A stretch of 64,000 bases of DNA, from the NCBI RefSeq assembly GCF_900177775.1, contig NZ_FXWH01000001.1:930001-994000 (forward strand), written 5' to 3'. The DNA is from Pseudidiomarina planktonica (GTDB lineage Bacteria > Pseudomonadota > Gammaproteobacteria > Enterobacterales > Alteromonadaceae). The notes beneath the pieces were generated by a model. It had not been told where the DNA came from, ran no database searches, and saw only the letters and a list, made by a program, of their open reading frames with translations. The position numbers were made by a program, and so were the translations under genes. Shown here one piece after another: positions 40,535 through 51,521 of this stretch (positions within the stretch are counted from its first letter, which is position 1; each line of letters begins with the position of its first letter).

Positions 40535-41560
40535 CTATATCCGCGGCAATTTATGTTTGGCACTTAAGGCCAATACCAAATGCACCGCCAGCGTGGGTAG
40601 GTGTTCGCCCGAGTCACGTTTAAACGCCAGTTCAAACCGACACAGTAAATCGCTGATAACCGCCAGATCTGCGGTGGTTAAGCGTTCCAGCCAGGCTTTA
40701 TAAGCGCCGTGCTGGCTTTGCCAAATACCTAGCCGTTGTGCCGCATAACCAAAATCTTGCTGGTGTTGCAGGGCTTGTTTTAGTTGCCACAAATGTTGGA
40801 ACTCTCGTTGCAGTACCCACAGTAAAATGGCCGGCTCAACATCACCGCTTAGTAGTCGCTGCAAGCGATGCAAGGCTTGCTCGACATTGCCTTGCAATAA
40901 GCTTTCTTGCAATGCGAACACCTGAAACCGGCTGCTGTCTTCGCTATGACTTTGTACCAGCTCCAGCGTAACCGGTTGGGGTAAATTCTGCAGGGCCAGT
41001 TTAATCAGTTGCTGGTCCATAGCCAGCAGGTTTCCTTCATACCAGTCCGCCAGCATTTGTACCGCAGCATCATCCAGTTGTAGCTGGTGCCGTTTGGCTC
41101 GTTGATGAATAAAGGCGGGCAGGCGAGAGCGGTCGGGTGCACTCACTTGTAATAGCGGACCCAGCTTGTCGAAAACGGTAAACCATTTGGCTTTCAGTTG
41201 TTCTTTTTTTAGTTTGGGGCCACAGAGTATTAAATGTTGGTCGGGTGGTGGTGCTTCGGCATAGCGCTTTAAGCTATCGGCACCTTCGCGACCGGGCTTG
41301 CCGTCTGGTAGTTCCAGCTCTACTAATTTACTGCTGGAGAACAAGCTCATGCTTTGGCCACCGGCAGCCAGACTGCTCCAGTCAAAGCCGGAGTCCTGCA
41401 TCAGATGCTGGCGCTCATCAATACCATTGTCCACGGCATAGCGGCGAATAATCTGCAAACAATCATCACGCAATAAGGGTTCATCACCGAATATGCGCAG
41501 TACCTGCGGCAAACCGTTTTGCGTTAGGTACTGGGATAAATTGTCAGGATTGATAACCAT
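40535..41560 (-). CDS. holA: DNA polymerase III delta subunit
   Basis: Clamp-loader subunit that opens the beta sliding clamp. 341 residues: an N-terminal AAA-like domain starting LRIFGDEPLLRDDCLQIIR and a C-terminal collar domain with LLWVLQREFQHLWQLKQAL. ATG at 41560, 2 bp after the lptE stop. Standard leuS-lptE-holA-nadD order. Confidence 0.95.
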   Translation of the reverse strand: MVINPDNLSQYLTQNGLPQVLRIFGDEPLLRDDCLQIIRRYAVDNGIDERQHLMQDSGFDWSSLAAGGQSMSLFSSSKLVELELPDGKPGREGADSLKRYAEAPPPDQHLILCGPKLKKEQLKAKWFTVFDKLGPLLQVSAPDRSRLPAFIHQRAKRHQLQLDDAAVQMLADWYEGNLLAMDQQLIKLALQNLPQPVTLELVQSHSEDSSRFQVFALQESLLQGNVEQALHRLQRLLSGDVEPAILLWVLQREFQHLWQLKQALQHQQDFGYAAQRLGIWQSQHGAYKAWLERLTTADLAVISDLLCRFELAFKRDSGEHLPTLAVHLVLALSAKHKLPRI

Positions 41561-41562
41561 AG

Positions 41563-42084
41563 TTAGCGGGAAGGGGTTTCGGTTAATTCAGCAATAAGTT
41601 GTCGTAACACCCTGCGGGCTGCTTCTTCGCGCATCTCACCAACAAGAATCTCTCGTTCCCGGGTTTTTGCTAAGGCAAAGTTCGGGTCGTCCTGGTAATC
41701 ACGATACACTTCCAGTTCAAACTGCTGCGGCTCGCGTTGTTCTTGTAGCAATTCATAGCGGACCCGATAAATAAGTTCATATTCCGCAACCTGGCCGCTG
41801 GCAGACAACGACAGTGTGCGCCGGTCGAGCTGATCATTGTTGATTCGAATAGTTACCGGTGAATCTTTTTCAACCAGTTCAACACCAGCTAGCACTAAGC
41901 GTTCACGCATAACCTTGGCAAATTCACTAAATTGGGGAGCGCTTAGTTTGGCCTGCTGTAATGACGCCGGCAGTTGATAATCGTCACGCAGCTGAAAGCC
42001 ACAACTAGCCAGCACTAGGCTAAAGCCTAATACCAGCATTAGTTTCAGTGACTGCTTATTATCTGTGCGCGAGCTTGGTTGCAT
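41563..42084 (-). CDS. lptE: LPS-assembly lipoprotein LptE
   Basis: Outer-membrane lipoprotein that plugs LptD in LPS export. 173 residues with a lipobox LASC (Cys 28) followed by GFQLRDDYQLP, the family's CGF(H/Q)LR motif. ATG at 42084 shares its A with the leuS stop (TAATG), giving tight coupling. Confidence 0.95.
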   Translation of the reverse strand: MQPSSRTDNKQSLKLMLVLGFSLVLASCGFQLRDDYQLPASLQQAKLSAPQFSEFAKVMRERLVLAGVELVEKDSPVTIRINNDQLDRRTLSLSASGQVAEYELIYRVRYELLQEQREPQQFELEVYRDYQDDPNFALAKTREREILVGEMREEAARRVLRQLIAELTETPSR

Positions 42085-44675
42085 TAGCTAACTACCATGT
42101 TAAAGATTTTGCCGGGAACATAGATTTTCTTCCGTAGCGTTTTACCTTCGGTAAATTTGCTGACGTTTTCGTCGGCCATCGCAATAGCCTCAACTTGTTC
42201 AGCGGTAGCGTCAACAGGCACGTTAATTTTGCCGCGCATTTTGCCATTCACCTGAATCACAATAAGCTGCTCTGACGCGATCATGGCACTTTCGTCAACT
42301 TCCGGCCAGGCCGCAAATATAACATCGTCGTCATGCCCTAAGGCTTGCCACAGAGCTTCCGACAAATGCGGTGTAATAGGTGCCAGCATAAGTACTACAG
42401 CATCTAAGGCTTCCTGCATTAACGCGATGTCGGTACCGCTGTCTAGTGGCGCTTTTTGCAACCGGTTCAACAACTCCATAATGGCCGCAATGGCGGTATT
42501 GAAGTTCTGCCGACGACCCATGTCATCGGAAACCTTAGCAATGGTTTTGTGCAGTTCGCGACGCAGCTCTTGTTGGTCGGTATTCAGTGGCGTGGTTGCA
42601 GTGTTTTGATGTGCATTGCCATCCCCTGTGTTTACCAACTCGTACACCAGGCGCCAAACCCGACGTAAGAAGCGCTGCGCGCCTTCAACACCTGAGTCTG
42701 ACCATTCCAGCGTAGCTTCCGGTGGTGCTGCGAACATCATAAACAAGCGTACCGTGTCGGCTCCGTAAAGGTCTACCATCACTTGCGGGTCGATGCCGTT
42801 ATTCTTGGATTTTGACATTTTGGTCATGCCATCGGCCTGCACTGGCTTACCATCTTGTTTCAAAATGGCACTGGCAATCTCGCCTTTTTCGTTACGTTTC
42901 ACTTCTACGTCAAGTGGTGAGTACCAGGTGCGTCCGCCTTTATCGTCTTCACGATAATAGCTATCGGCCAATACCATGCCCTGACAAAGCAGGCGTTTAA
43001 ACGGTTCGTCGGAGTTCACTAAACCGGTATCACGCAGCAACTTATGGAAGAAGCGGGCGTACAATAAATGCAAAATAGCGTGCTCAATACCACCAATATA
43101 CTGATCAACCGGCAGCCAGTAATTGGCTTGTTCCGGGTTCAGCATGCCGTCGTTGAAATTGGCGCTGCAATAACGGGCGTAATACCAGGACGACTCCATA
43201 AAGGTGTCGAACGTATCGGTTTCGTGCTCTGCCGGTTGCCCCTCATAAGTGGTTTTACGCCACTGTGGGTTGGTTTTCAGTGGTGAGTTATTGCCATCCA
43301 TAATCACGTCTTCCGGCAAACGTACCGGTAGCTCGGATTCCGGCACTGGTACGGACTCACCGTTTTCCAAATTCAGCATTGGAATTGGGGCACCCCAGTA
43401 ACGCTGACGTGACACGCCCCAGTCGCGCAGGCGGTAATTCACCTGACGTTTACCAACGTTATGTTGTTCCAGCCAGTTGGCAATCTTCTCGAAAGCTTCG
43501 GCACTAGTTAAACCGTCGTAGTCGCCCGAGTTCATCACAATACCATGCTCAGAAATGGCGCCTTCAGATAGGTCGTTATTACCTGTTTCGGCGTTCACCA
43601 CTTGCTTAATAGGTAACTTGTAGGCAGTTGCAAATTCCCAGTCGCGCTGGTCGTGACCAGGTACAGCCATAACCGCACCAGAGCCATAATGCATAAGCAC
43701 AAAGTTGGCCACATAAACTGGCAGCAAATCACCAGTTATGGGGTGGATAGCGCGAACACCGGTATCCATGCCTTTCTTTTCAATAGTGGCAAGGTCGGCT
43801 TCTGCCGTTTTGGTGTTTTTGCACGACTCAATAAACTCGGCTAATTCCGGATTGTTGGCCGCAGCTTGGGTAGCTAATGGGTGTTGCGCGGCAACCGCCA
43901 TATAAGTTACCCCGTACAGAGTATCTGGACGCGTGGTATACACGCGCAGTTTTTCATCGGACTGCTGCAACGAGTATTCAATTTCAACACCCTCAGAGCG
44001 ACCTATCCAGTTACGCTGCATGGTTTTAACTTGTTCAGGCCAGCCTTCCAGCTGATCCAGATCTTGCAGTAACTCATCGGCATAGGCGGTGATTTTAATA
44101 AACCACTGTGGAATCTCTTTTTGTTCCACACGTGCGCCTGAACGCCAGCCGCGGCCATCTATAACTTGCTCATTCGCCAGCACGGTCTGGTCGACCGGAT
44201 CCCAGTTCACCGTCGCGTTTTTCTTATACACCAAGCCTTTCTCGTATAGCTTGGTGAAGAACCATTGTTCCCAACGGTAATAGTCGGGCTGGCAGGTAGC
44301 TAGTTCGCGTGACCAGTCGTAGCCAAAGCCTAGTGACTTTAGCTGCTCGCGCATGTAATCAATATTTTTGTAGGTCCAGCTGGCCGGTGCTGTTTTGTTC
44401 TGAATAGCGGCATTTTCAGCCGGTAGACCAAAGGCGTCCCAACCCATAGGTTGCAACACGTTTTTGCCTTGCATGCGCTGATGGCGTGCAACCACGTCGG
44501 CTAAGGTGTAATTACGAACGTGCCCCATATGCAGCTTGCCACTCGGGTAGGGGAACATGGCCAGACAATAGAACTTGTCTTTTGAGGCATCTTCAACAGC
44601 CTTAAAAACTTTGTCCTGTTCCCAACGTTGCTGAATAGTCGATTCTAATGCTGCGGGATTATATTGTTCTTGCAT
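42084..44675 (-). CDS. leuS: Leucyl-tRNA synthetase
   Basis: Charges tRNA-Leu; three tRNA-Leu genes are in this window. 863 residues. Class I signatures are present: HMGH in [15 protein letters not shown] and KMSKS in [15 protein letters not shown]1 editing domain contains a Thr-rich segment ([14 protein letters not shown]). C-terminal anticodon-binding and tRNA-contact domains follow. ATG at 44675. Confidence 0.98.
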   Translation of the reverse strand: MQEQYNPAALESTIQQRWEQDKVFKAVEDASKDKFYCLAMFPYPSGKLHMGHVRNYTLADVVARHQRMQGKNVLQPMGWDAFGLPAENAAIQNKTAPASWTYKNIDYMREQLKSLGFGYDWSRELATCQPDYYRWEQWFFTKLYEKGLVYKKNATVNWDPVDQTVLANEQVIDGRGWRSGARVEQKEIPQWFIKITAYADELLQDLDQLEGWPEQVKTMQRNWIGRSEGVEIEYSLQQSDEKLRVYTTRPDTLYGVTYMAVAAQHPLATQAAANNPELAEFIESCKNTKTAEADLATIEKKGMDTGVRAIHPITGDLLPVYVANFVLMHYGSGAVMAVPGHDQRDWEFATAYKLPIKQVVNAETGNNDLSEGAISEHGIVMNSGDYDGLTSAEAFEKIANWLEQHNVGKRQVNYRLRDWGVSRQRYWGAPIPMLNLENGESVPVPESELPVRLPEDVIMDGNNSPLKTNPQWRKTTYEGQPAEHETDTFDTFMESSWYYARYCSANFNDGMLNPEQANYWLPVDQYIGGIEHAILHLLYARFFHKLLRDTGLVNSDEPFKRLLCQGMVLADSYYREDDKGGRTWYSPLDVEVKRNEKGEIASAILKQDGKPVQADGMTKMSKSKNNGIDPQVMVDLYGADTVRLFMMFAAPPEATLEWSDSGVEGAQRFLRRVWRLVYELVNTGDGNAHQNTATTPLNTDQQELRRELHKTIAKVSDDMGRRQNFNTAIAAIMELLNRLQKAPLDSGTDIALMQEALDAVVLMLAPITPHLSEALWQALGHDDDVIFAAWPEVDESAMIASEQLIVIQVNGKMRGKINVPVDATAEQVEAIAMADENVSKFTEGKTLRKKIYVPGKIFNMVVS

Positions 44676-44751
44676 TCGTAGTAACTTCCAAAGCCTGAAG
44701 TGAAAAAAAGGAGATCACAAAATTGTGTCGGGAACCTGCCGTATGGCTGGC

Positions 44752-44949
44752 TTAGCTAAGCGCGTACCACATCAGTAACATGACAACTAAACCGGCAGCG
44801 CCAAAGAAGCCATACTCTACGCGGGCTTGTTGCTGTGCTTCGGTATTTTCAGGGTCGCTGTGTAACAACACCATAAGTAAGCTGCTAACGCCGATAACGC
44901 CTGCACCAGTTAAAATGGCGAAAATCAATGCATCAATAATATTGGTCAT
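44752..44949 (-). CDS. Small membrane protein of unknown function
   Basis: 65 residues with two hydrophobic segments (about 5-28 and 46-64) linked by a charged, Glu/Gln-rich loop. Preceded by AGGAT 6 nt before its ATG, and located between lnt and leuS on the same strand. I recognise no family. The clear Shine-Dalgarno, the fit to the gap and plausible topology support a real gene. Confidence 0.65.
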   Translation of the reverse strand: MTNIIDALIFAILTGAGVIGVSSLLMVLLHSDPENTEAQQQARVEYGFFGAAGLVVMLLMWYALS

Positions 44950-45007
44950 AGCAATATCCTGAAATCGTGAGAGGTGATGATAAATAAACGAACTAATTGG
45001 GTATAGT

Positions 45008-46567
45008 TTACTGTTTCTTGCGCTGTTTGACCATGCTGAAACAGGTAATCAGAGCACAACAAAGTGCGAGTAGCCAGGCACCTAAATTACCAAATTGGTG
45101 ATACCAGGTACTACCGGTAACCAATGGAACTTCGGCGCTTACAACCTGCTCGGTAAATTGCTCGCCTTCGGCCAACCAACGGCCTTGTTCGTCAATAATA
45201 CCAGTAACGCCACTGTTGGTTGCTCGCAATAATGGTCGGCCTAATTCTAAGGCTCGCATACGGGCAATTTGCATGTGCTGCCAGGGGCCGTGTGAACGAC
45301 CAAACCAGGTGTCATTGCTAACGGTTAGTAAAAAATTGGTGTCGCTATGAAGGTTTTCACGCACTTGGCCCGGGAAAGCTATTTCGTAGCAAATTGCTGG
45401 TGTGAGCAAATAGCCGTTCGCCTGTAGATTTTCTTGCGCAAAACTACCCCGTGAGAATGATGACATGGGTAAGTTAAATAAGGGGGCTAGTGGTCGTAAA
45501 ATTTCCTCAAACGGAACGAACTCGCCAATAGGTAACAACTGATGCTTTTGGTATCTGTTGGGTGCCAAATACTCATAGTTGGTGGCAACCGGGTTCGTTA
45601 GTGCAGCCTGCTGTTGTTGGCCCAGCACAATCAAACTGTTGTAAAAAGCGTCGTTGCCGCGGCGATAGTCAATAATTCCGGTAACCAATGCGGTATTACT
45701 AAGTTGGGCGGCCTGATCTATGTTTGCCAGCACGTCACCGGCAAAGGGTTCCAAAATAGTAATAGCCGATTCGGGCCAAATAATGAGTTCGTGATTGTTA
45801 TAAAAAGGGCGGCTTAAATCCAGATACTTGAGCACTGTTGGCCATTGCTGCTCGGCGTCCCACTTTAGTGACTGGGCAATATTGCCTTGCACTAGTGCGA
45901 CTGACACGGTTTCGCCGGTACGCTGTACCTGCTGTTGCCAGCCCAGCGTTATGGCCAGCACCAAAGTAACCGCCGGTACTGCCAGCAGGCGCCAACGCCG
46001 CTCGGCAAATGCGGCAGCAATAGCTGCAGCCATAATCACCAGCACCACGCTAATACCAATTTCGCCAATCAAGGGCGCGAAGTTAGCTATATTCGAGTCA
46101 ATTTGCGAATAGCCCAGGCGTAACCAAGGGAAACCGGTAAACAGCCAACCTCGTAACAATTCGGCAATTAACCAAAATAGCGGTAGTGCCCAAACAGCTG
46201 CCCGGGTGTACTGGTGTAACCAACGCCACAGGAAAAATGCCAACGCCGGGAATAAGGCCAAATATATATACAAGACCGCCAGCACGCCCAGGGTGGCAAT
46301 AATAGGTAAGCCACCAAATTGATCGATGCTGACATAAATCCAGCTGAGTCCGGCGGTGAACCAACCTAAACCAAAACTAAAGCCAAGCTTCCAGCCTTCA
46401 CCGGGAGTGGTGTCCCAGCCGCACCAAATAACCCATGCCAGTAACGGAATCGTTAGAAAATAAAAGTCAAAAGGCGCATAGCTAAAGGTTAGCAATGCGC
46501 CCGCAATAAATGCCGTTAACAGTTTTAAGCCAGCGAACGACCATCTATTTGTATGTGGATTGCTCAT
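45008..46567 (-). CDS. lnt: Apolipoprotein N-acyltransferase
   Basis: Inner-membrane enzyme adding the third acyl chain to lipoproteins, needed for Lol export. 519 residues: several N-terminal TM helices, then a nitrilase-like periplasmic domain with the Glu in IWPESAI, a Lys after the LPIGEFVPFEE segment region, and the nucleophile Cys in AICYEIAFPG. A C-terminal TM helix closes it. Start ATG 46567 shares bases with the corC stop (TGATG). Confidence 0.96.
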   Translation of the reverse strand: MSNPHTNRWSFAGLKLLTAFIAGALLTFSYAPFDFYFLTIPLLAWVIWCGWDTTPGEGWKLGFSFGLGWFTAGLSWIYVSIDQFGGLPIIATLGVLAVLYIYLALFPALAFFLWRWLHQYTRAAVWALPLFWLIAELLRGWLFTGFPWLRLGYSQIDSNIANFAPLIGEIGISVVLVIMAAAIAAAFAERRWRLLAVPAVTLVLAITLGWQQQVQRTGETVSVALVQGNIAQSLKWDAEQQWPTVLKYLDLSRPFYNNHELIIWPESAITILEPFAGDVLANIDQAAQLSNTALVTGIIDYRRGNDAFYNSLIVLGQQQQAALTNPVATNYEYLAPNRYQKHQLLPIGEFVPFEEILRPLAPLFNLPMSSFSRGSFAQENLQANGYLLTPAICYEIAFPGQVRENLHSDTNFLLTVSNDTWFGRSHGPWQHMQIARMRALELGRPLLRATNSGVTGIIDEQGRWLAEGEQFTEQVVSAEVPLVTGSTWYHQFGNLGAWLLALCCALITCFSMVKQRKKQ

Positions 46568-47445
46568 CAACCATCATCTTCTGCGGTGTGGCGTTGAGGG
46601 AAAGTAACCTGAATTTGTTGAATGCGACGCTTATCGGCACTGGTTACTTTAAACACAATGTTTTCCAGAGTAATTTCTTCGCCAGGCTGCGGTAAATGAC
46701 CAAAGCCATGCGCGACCATGCCACCTATAGTGTCGTATTCTTCATCATTGAAATCAGTATCGAAGTACTGGTTAAAGTCTTCAATATTGGTAAGCGCTTT
46801 CACTGAGTAGCGTGATTTATTGATTCGACGAATGGCCGCTTTACTGTCTTCGTAATGATCGGTTTCGTCTTCAATTTCGCCAACAATCTCTTCCAGAATA
46901 TCTTCTATGGTTACCAGACCGGAAACACCACCGTATTCATCAACTACAATAGCCATGTGGTAGCGCTGTGAGCGGAACTCTTTCAGCAGTACATCAACGC
47001 GCTTACTTTCCGGAACTATCACGGCAGGACGAATCACACTGGCCAGACTGAAGCTTTCTTCAGACATGTTAAAGCCATACGGCAGTAAATCCTTTGCTAG
47101 TAAAATGCCTTCTACATGGTCTTTGTTTTCACTTACCACCGGATAGCGGCTGTGCTGACTATCAATAACAATTGGCAGGAATTCTTCCACGCCCTGATTG
47201 ATATCCAGTGTGACCATTTGCGAGCGCGGTATCATAATGTCGCGAACCTTAAGTTCGGCAACATCAAGCACACCCTCAATCATTTCTTTGGTGTCATTAT
47301 CTATCAGGTCACGTTCTTCGGCGTCCTGAATTAAGTCGACTAATTCTTCCCGGCTTTTCGGCTCTCCGGTAAACACCTGTAGCAAACGTGATGCCCAGGA
47401 CTTACTCGAAGAACCGTTTGTAGAGTGGGGATTATCATCGCTCAT
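46567..47445 (-). CDS. corC: CorC/YbeX, CBS-domain HlyC/CorC family protein
   Basis: Cytosolic CBS-pair protein; E. coli YbeX/CorC is linked to Mg2+/Co2+ efflux and, more recently, ribosome metabolism. 292 residues, same as E. coli. Two CBS motifs ([10 protein letters not shown] and [19 protein letters not shown]) and a C-terminal transporter-associated domain ([15 protein letters not shown]) are visible. ATG 47445 (SDDNPHS) rather than the upstream TTG. Confidence 0.96.
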   Translation of the reverse strand: MSDDNPHSTNGSSSKSWASRLLQVFTGEPKSREELVDLIQDAEERDLIDNDTKEMIEGVLDVAELKVRDIMIPRSQMVTLDINQGVEEFLPIVIDSQHSRYPVVSENKDHVEGILLAKDLLPYGFNMSEESFSLASVIRPAVIVPESKRVDVLLKEFRSQRYHMAIVVDEYGGVSGLVTIEDILEEIVGEIEDETDHYEDSKAAIRRINKSRYSVKALTNIEDFNQYFDTDFNDEEYDTIGGMVAHGFGHLPQPGEEITLENIVFKVTSADKRRIQQIQVTFPQRHTAEDDG

Positions 47446-47478
47446 TAGCTGGTATAGCTCCAATTGTTAGCATGTGGT

Positions 47479-47943
47479 TTATGGTTGTTCCTGATAGGGG
47501 TCTGCAACCCCCAATTCCGCCAGAATTTTACGTTCCAGCGCTTCCATATGTTCCGCGTCAGCATCTTCAATATGGTCATAACCTAGCAAATGCAAGGTTC
47601 CGTGTACAATCATGTGAGCCCAGTGGGCTTGTTCGGTCTTATTCTGCTCTTTTGCTTCGGCAGCCACTACGGGCGCACAAACCACCAAGTCACCCAGTAA
47701 TCTTACCGGTAAGGGAATGTCTGCATCAAACGGAAAGGATAAGACATTGGTGGCGTAATCGCGACCTCTGAACTCATTATTTAACTGCTGACCTTCGTCT
47801 GGATCAACAAATCGCACGGTAAGTTCGCAATCATCGGTGGTTTGGTCTGCTTGCAGAGCTGCAGTTACCCAGCGAGTTAACTCAGCTGCGTCGGGTATGT
47901 TTGTGTGACTAGTGGCAACCTGGCGGTCAATGATTATTTTCAT
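47479..47943 (-). CDS. ybeY: Endoribonuclease YbeY
   Basis: Zinc-dependent RNase for 16S rRNA 3'-end maturation and ribosome quality control. 154 residues with the zinc motif [14 protein letters not shown] at 47943 overlaps the ybeZ stop by 4 nt. Operon miaB-ybeZ-ybeY-corC-lnt as in E. coli. Confidence 0.97.
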   Translation of the reverse strand: MKIIIDRQVATSHTNIPDAAELTRWVTAALQADQTTDDCELTVRFVDPDEGQQLNNEFRGRDYATNVLSFPFDADIPLPVRLLGDLVVCAPVVAAEAKEQNKTEQAHWAHMIVHGTLHLLGYDHIEDADAEHMEALERKILAELGVADPYQEQP

Positions 47944-48935
47944 TGTGGTTTTTGCTCAAAGCTCTCGTAAGCTTGCACAATACGTTGTACCACTGGATGG
48001 CGCACTACGTCGGAGGCCTGGAAGAAGGTAAAGCTAATGTCTTCCACCCCGTGCAATACTTCAATAGCATGCCGTAAGCCTGATTTGGTGCCACGCGGTA
48101 AATCAATTTGGGTAATGTCGCCGGTAATAACAGCGCGGGAATTAAAGCCAATACGGGTCAGGAACATTTTCATTTGTTCACAGGTAGTGTTCTGGCTTTC
48201 ATCCAGAATAATGAAGGCATCGTTTAGCGTGCGGCCGCGCATGTAAGCCAGTGGCGCTACTTCTATCACGTTGCGTTCAATGAGCTTTTCAACTTTTTCA
48301 AAGCCCAGCATTTCAAACAAAGCATCGTAAAGTGGGCGCAGGTAAGGGTCTACTTTTTGTGCTAAATCGCCAGGTAAAAAACCGAGCTTTTCGCCGGCTT
48401 CAACGGCCGGGCGAGTTAACAATATGCGTCGAACTTCCTGTCGCTCCAGCGCATCTACGGCGCAGGCAACAGCCAGATAGGTTTTGCCGGTTCCGGCAGG
48501 ACCTATACCAAAGTTCACGTCATGAGTAATAACCGCACGCACGTAACCCGCTTGATTGTGATTACGTGGTTTAATCAGGCCGCGCTTGGTCTTAATGTGA
48601 ACCATTTTCTCGGCAGCCGGATCGCCTTTATCAGGCGCTTGTTCAAGTACCTTGGCAGCTTGAATGGCCAGATGAACTTGTTGCGGTTCAATTTGTTGCG
48701 CCTTACCTTTTACCAAGGCGGTTTCAACGTATAGATCGCGCAGAATTTTTTCGGTGGCAGTAACCGTATGTTGCTCACCAATCACCCGGAATTGATTGCT
48801 CCGGTGACTAATCTCAACGCCTAAACGGCGTTCCAGATGTTTAATGTTCTCGTCAAAAGCTCCGCATAAATCGGCTAAGCGGCGTGTATCTGCGGGTTCT
48901 AAAGCTAAATCAAGAGTAATTAAGGTTGCTGTCAA
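47940..48935 (-). CDS. ybeZ: YbeZ, PhoH-like ATPase
   Basis: Cytosolic P-loop ATPase that partners YbeY in rRNA processing. 331 residues, with Walker [12 protein letters not shown], Walker B-like FIILDESQN and the PhoH core [17 protein letters not shown] at 48935, overlapping the miaB stop by 4 nt. Confidence 0.96.
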   Translation of the reverse strand: MTATLITLDLALEPADTRRLADLCGAFDENIKHLERRLGVEISHRSNQFRVIGEQHTVTATEKILRDLYVETALVKGKAQQIEPQQVHLAIQAAKVLEQAPDKGDPAAEKMVHIKTKRGLIKPRNHNQAGYVRAVITHDVNFGIGPAGTGKTYLAVACAVDALERQEVRRILLTRPAVEAGEKLGFLPGDLAQKVDPYLRPLYDALFEMLGFEKVEKLIERNVIEVAPLAYMRGRTLNDAFIILDESQNTTCEQMKMFLTRIGFNSRAVITGDITQIDLPRGTKSGLRHAIEVLHGVEDISFTFFQASDVVRHPVVQRIVQAYESFEQKPQ

Positions 48936-50392
48936 AGTATCCTCGAATTTGTTGCGCCAGTTGGCGGCGTAAAGGTTGTAACACCGAGCTCATCGGGTTG
49001 CGAACCTGCTTTTTTGGCTAAAATTTGCTGTGGAGCGGTATCAACACGCAAGCCCATTTCAGCTTCAGTTCTAATCACATCGCCACGTAAAGAGTTGGCA
49101 AATACATCGGTAATTTTTACATCAACAAACTGACCAATCATGCCAGGCTGACCGATGAAGTTAACCACGCGGTTGTTTTCAGTACGGCCACTTAGTTCCA
49201 TTGGGTCTTTTTTCGATGGACCAATGACCAAAATACGTTGTTCGGTACCTAACATACGGCGCGCATGATTAAGTGCTTGCTGGTTTATCCGTTGTTGCAG
49301 CAGTTGTAATCGTTGCTTTTTGGTCGCTTCGGTCACGTCGTCTGGCAAATCTGCCGCCGGGGTGCCCGGACGAGCACTGTAAATAAAGCTAAAGCTTAAA
49401 TCGAAATCAACCGCCTGAATTAAATCCATGGTGGCTTCAAAGTCGGCATCGGTTTCACCCGGGAAGCCAATGATAAAGTCAGACGACATCGCGATATTCG
49501 GACGTACTTTCCGCAGTTTGCGGATTTGCGACTTGTATTCAATGGCGGTGTGGCCACGCTTCATTTGCGTTAACACGCGATCTGAACCGCTTTGTACCGG
49601 CAAATGTAAATGATCGACCAGCTCTGGAATGGTTGCGTAGGCTTCAATAATATCGTCGGTAAATTCAACCGGATGAGAGGTGGTGTAGCGAATCCGGTCA
49701 ATACCATCAATGGCCGCAATCAAATGCAACAGCTCAGAGAAACGGCATACTTTACCGTCGAACTGCTCGCCGCGGAAGGCATTTACGTTTTGACCTAATA
49801 AGTTTACTTCACGCACGCCCTGATCGGCCAATTGCGCAATTTCATACAGCACATCGTCAACCGGACGGCTGACTTCTTCGCCGCGAGTGTAAGGCACTAC
49901 GCAGAAGCTACAGTATTTGCTGCAACCTTCCATAATAGAAACGAACGCGCTTGGACCTTCGGCACGAGGCTCGGGCAAGCTGTCGAATTTTTCGATTTCG
50001 GGAAATGAAATATCAATCATGGGGGCATGATCGGTTTGCACTTGCTTCACCATTTCCGGCAGGCGGTGCAACGTTTGCGGACCAAAAATAATATCCACAT
50101 ATGGCGCCCGTTCACGAATGTGATGACCTTCCTGTGAGGCTACACAGCCACCCACGCCAATAACCAAGCCTGGCTTTTTGTCTTTCAGCGTTTTCCAGCG
50201 GCCTAACTGATGAAATACTTTTTCCTGCGCTTTCTCACGAATAGAGCAAGTATTCAGCAAAATCAGATCGGCATCTTCAGGTTCTGCGGCAGCCTCGTAG
50301 CCATGCGTGGCATTCAGTAGATCCGCCATTTTGGCCGAATCATACTCGTTCATCTGGCAACCCCAGGTTTTGATATATAGCTTCTTGGTCAT
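48932..50392 (-). CDS. miaB: tRNA-2-methylthio-N6-dimethylallyladenosine synthase MiaB
   Basis: Radical SAM methylthiotransferase modifying A37 of tRNAs reading UNN codons. 486 residues. The N-terminal UPF0004 domain has cluster Cys in [20 protein letters not shown] and GGCVASQEG. The radical SAM motif is C-x3-C-x2-C in [14 protein letters not shown], and a TRAM domain follows. ATG 50392 ([12 protein letters not shown]) rather than the GTG 18 nt upstream. Slightly longer C-terminal tail than E. coli. Confidence 0.97.
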   Translation of the reverse strand: MTKKLYIKTWGCQMNEYDSAKMADLLNATHGYEAAAEPEDADLILLNTCSIREKAQEKVFHQLGRWKTLKDKKPGLVIGVGGCVASQEGHHIRERAPYVDIIFGPQTLHRLPEMVKQVQTDHAPMIDISFPEIEKFDSLPEPRAEGPSAFVSIMEGCSKYCSFCVVPYTRGEEVSRPVDDVLYEIAQLADQGVREVNLLGQNVNAFRGEQFDGKVCRFSELLHLIAAIDGIDRIRYTTSHPVEFTDDIIEAYATIPELVDHLHLPVQSGSDRVLTQMKRGHTAIEYKSQIRKLRKVRPNIAMSSDFIIGFPGETDADFEATMDLIQAVDFDLSFSFIYSARPGTPAADLPDDVTEATKKQRLQLLQQRINQQALNHARRMLGTEQRILVIGPSKKDPMELSGRTENNRVVNFIGQPGMIGQFVDVKITDVFANSLRGDVIRTEAEMGLRVDTAPQQILAKKAGSQPDELGVTTFTPPTGATNSRIL

Positions 50393-50467
50393 GATTGTAA
50401 CTGTGCCCACACTGCGTGAATTTCTATGGCGGTTATTTTATCGCGTTATTGCTCTAAAGGCCAATCT

Positions 50468-51346
50468 TCATATCTCGCTGCGGCGGCGATTCCGTAGGGC
50501 GAAATAGCCAGCCACCATAATGATGAGAGTACCAAATGCCATGTGCCAATAAACCGGTTCCTGCCAGAAGAAATAACCAAAGCCTGCGGCGAAAATAACC
50601 GAGCTGTAAGTGAATACGCCAACGCTTGCAGCCGGGGCTAAACTGAAGGCCTTGGTCATGCCCAGTTGGCCGGCGGTAGCAAACACGCCGATAGCTGCTA
50701 AGCCAAGCCAGTGTTCTTGTGCAATAGACTCCCATAACCAAATCAATGGGATAGCGGACAATACCGTCGAGATACTGGCAAAATAAAAAACGATTTTGCT
50801 GGTGGATTCGGTGCCCGACATTTGCCTGATTAAAGTTTTGGTAAAGGCAGCGAGTACCGCCGCACAAAAGGCTACGGCGATCATAGGCGATAGCGTCATG
50901 TGGACTGGGTTTAAGAATACAAACACCCCAATAAAACCAATAAAAATAGCGAACCAGGTTTGGCGGGTAACGCGCTCGTGCAACCAAATACGGCCAATCA
51001 TTGGAATCAGAAACGGCGTGAGTAGCAACACTAAGGTAGCCTGTGCCAGCGGTAGTGCCGCGATTGCATAGAAAAATAGGTACATGGCGGCAATGCCGGC
51101 AATACCGCGGGAAAGATGAAATCCCCAGGCTTTGGTTTTAAATGCGCCCGGACCTTTACGCCACAACCATGGTAGCAACACCAAAAACGCCATAATATTT
51201 CGAAAGAACACCAGTTGTTCTTCCGGCAAGTCGGTGCTCAAATATTTTACTAAGGCGCTAACACTGGCAAAGCAAAATTCCGCACCGAGTAATAATACGG
51301 CGGCTAGAAAAACGCGAGGTGGCGGTAATTGAGTCGTTGCTATCAT
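50468..51346 (-). CDS. DMT-superfamily permease (EamA type)
   Basis: Inner-membrane exporter-like protein of 292 residues with about ten TM helices and two EamA repeats. The first carries LFFYAIAALPLAQATLVLLL and the second MTKAFSLAPAASVGVFTYSS. Substrate cannot be predicted. ATG at 51346. Divergent from the ubiF-like gene across 175 bp; 75 bp separate it from miaB. Confidence 0.88.
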   Translation of the reverse strand: MIATTQLPPPRVFLAAVLLLGAEFCFASVSALVKYLSTDLPEEQLVFFRNIMAFLVLLPWLWRKGPGAFKTKAWGFHLSRGIAGIAAMYLFFYAIAALPLAQATLVLLLTPFLIPMIGRIWLHERVTRQTWFAIFIGFIGVFVFLNPVHMTLSPMIAVAFCAAVLAAFTKTLIRQMSGTESTSKIVFYFASISTVLSAIPLIWLWESIAQEHWLGLAAIGVFATAGQLGMTKAFSLAPAASVGVFTYSSVIFAAGFGYFFWQEPVYWHMAFGTLIIMVAGYFALRNRRRSEI

Positions 51347-51382
51347 ATAGCGGCGTGTTCCTAAAAACTTGGTGAGGTGGGC

Positions 51383-51395
51383 TTACCTTAGGTAA
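51383..51395. repeat. 13-bp perfect dyad between divergent genes
   Basis: TTACCT-T-AGGTAA lies 37 bp from the permease start and 127 bp from the hydroxylase start, next to an A/T-rich TATATTAT stretch. A regulator-binding site is possible; none is recognised. Confidence 0.35.
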
Positions 51396-51521
51396 CAGCT
51401 ATATTATCACTGAAAAGGAATTTTTTCTGGTACGGCTGGTGTATTCTGGTAGCGTATTTTCATATTATCCAAGCCTGACTTAGGCTGAACAATGGTTGAT
51501 GCATTACAACCCGGAGCTTTC

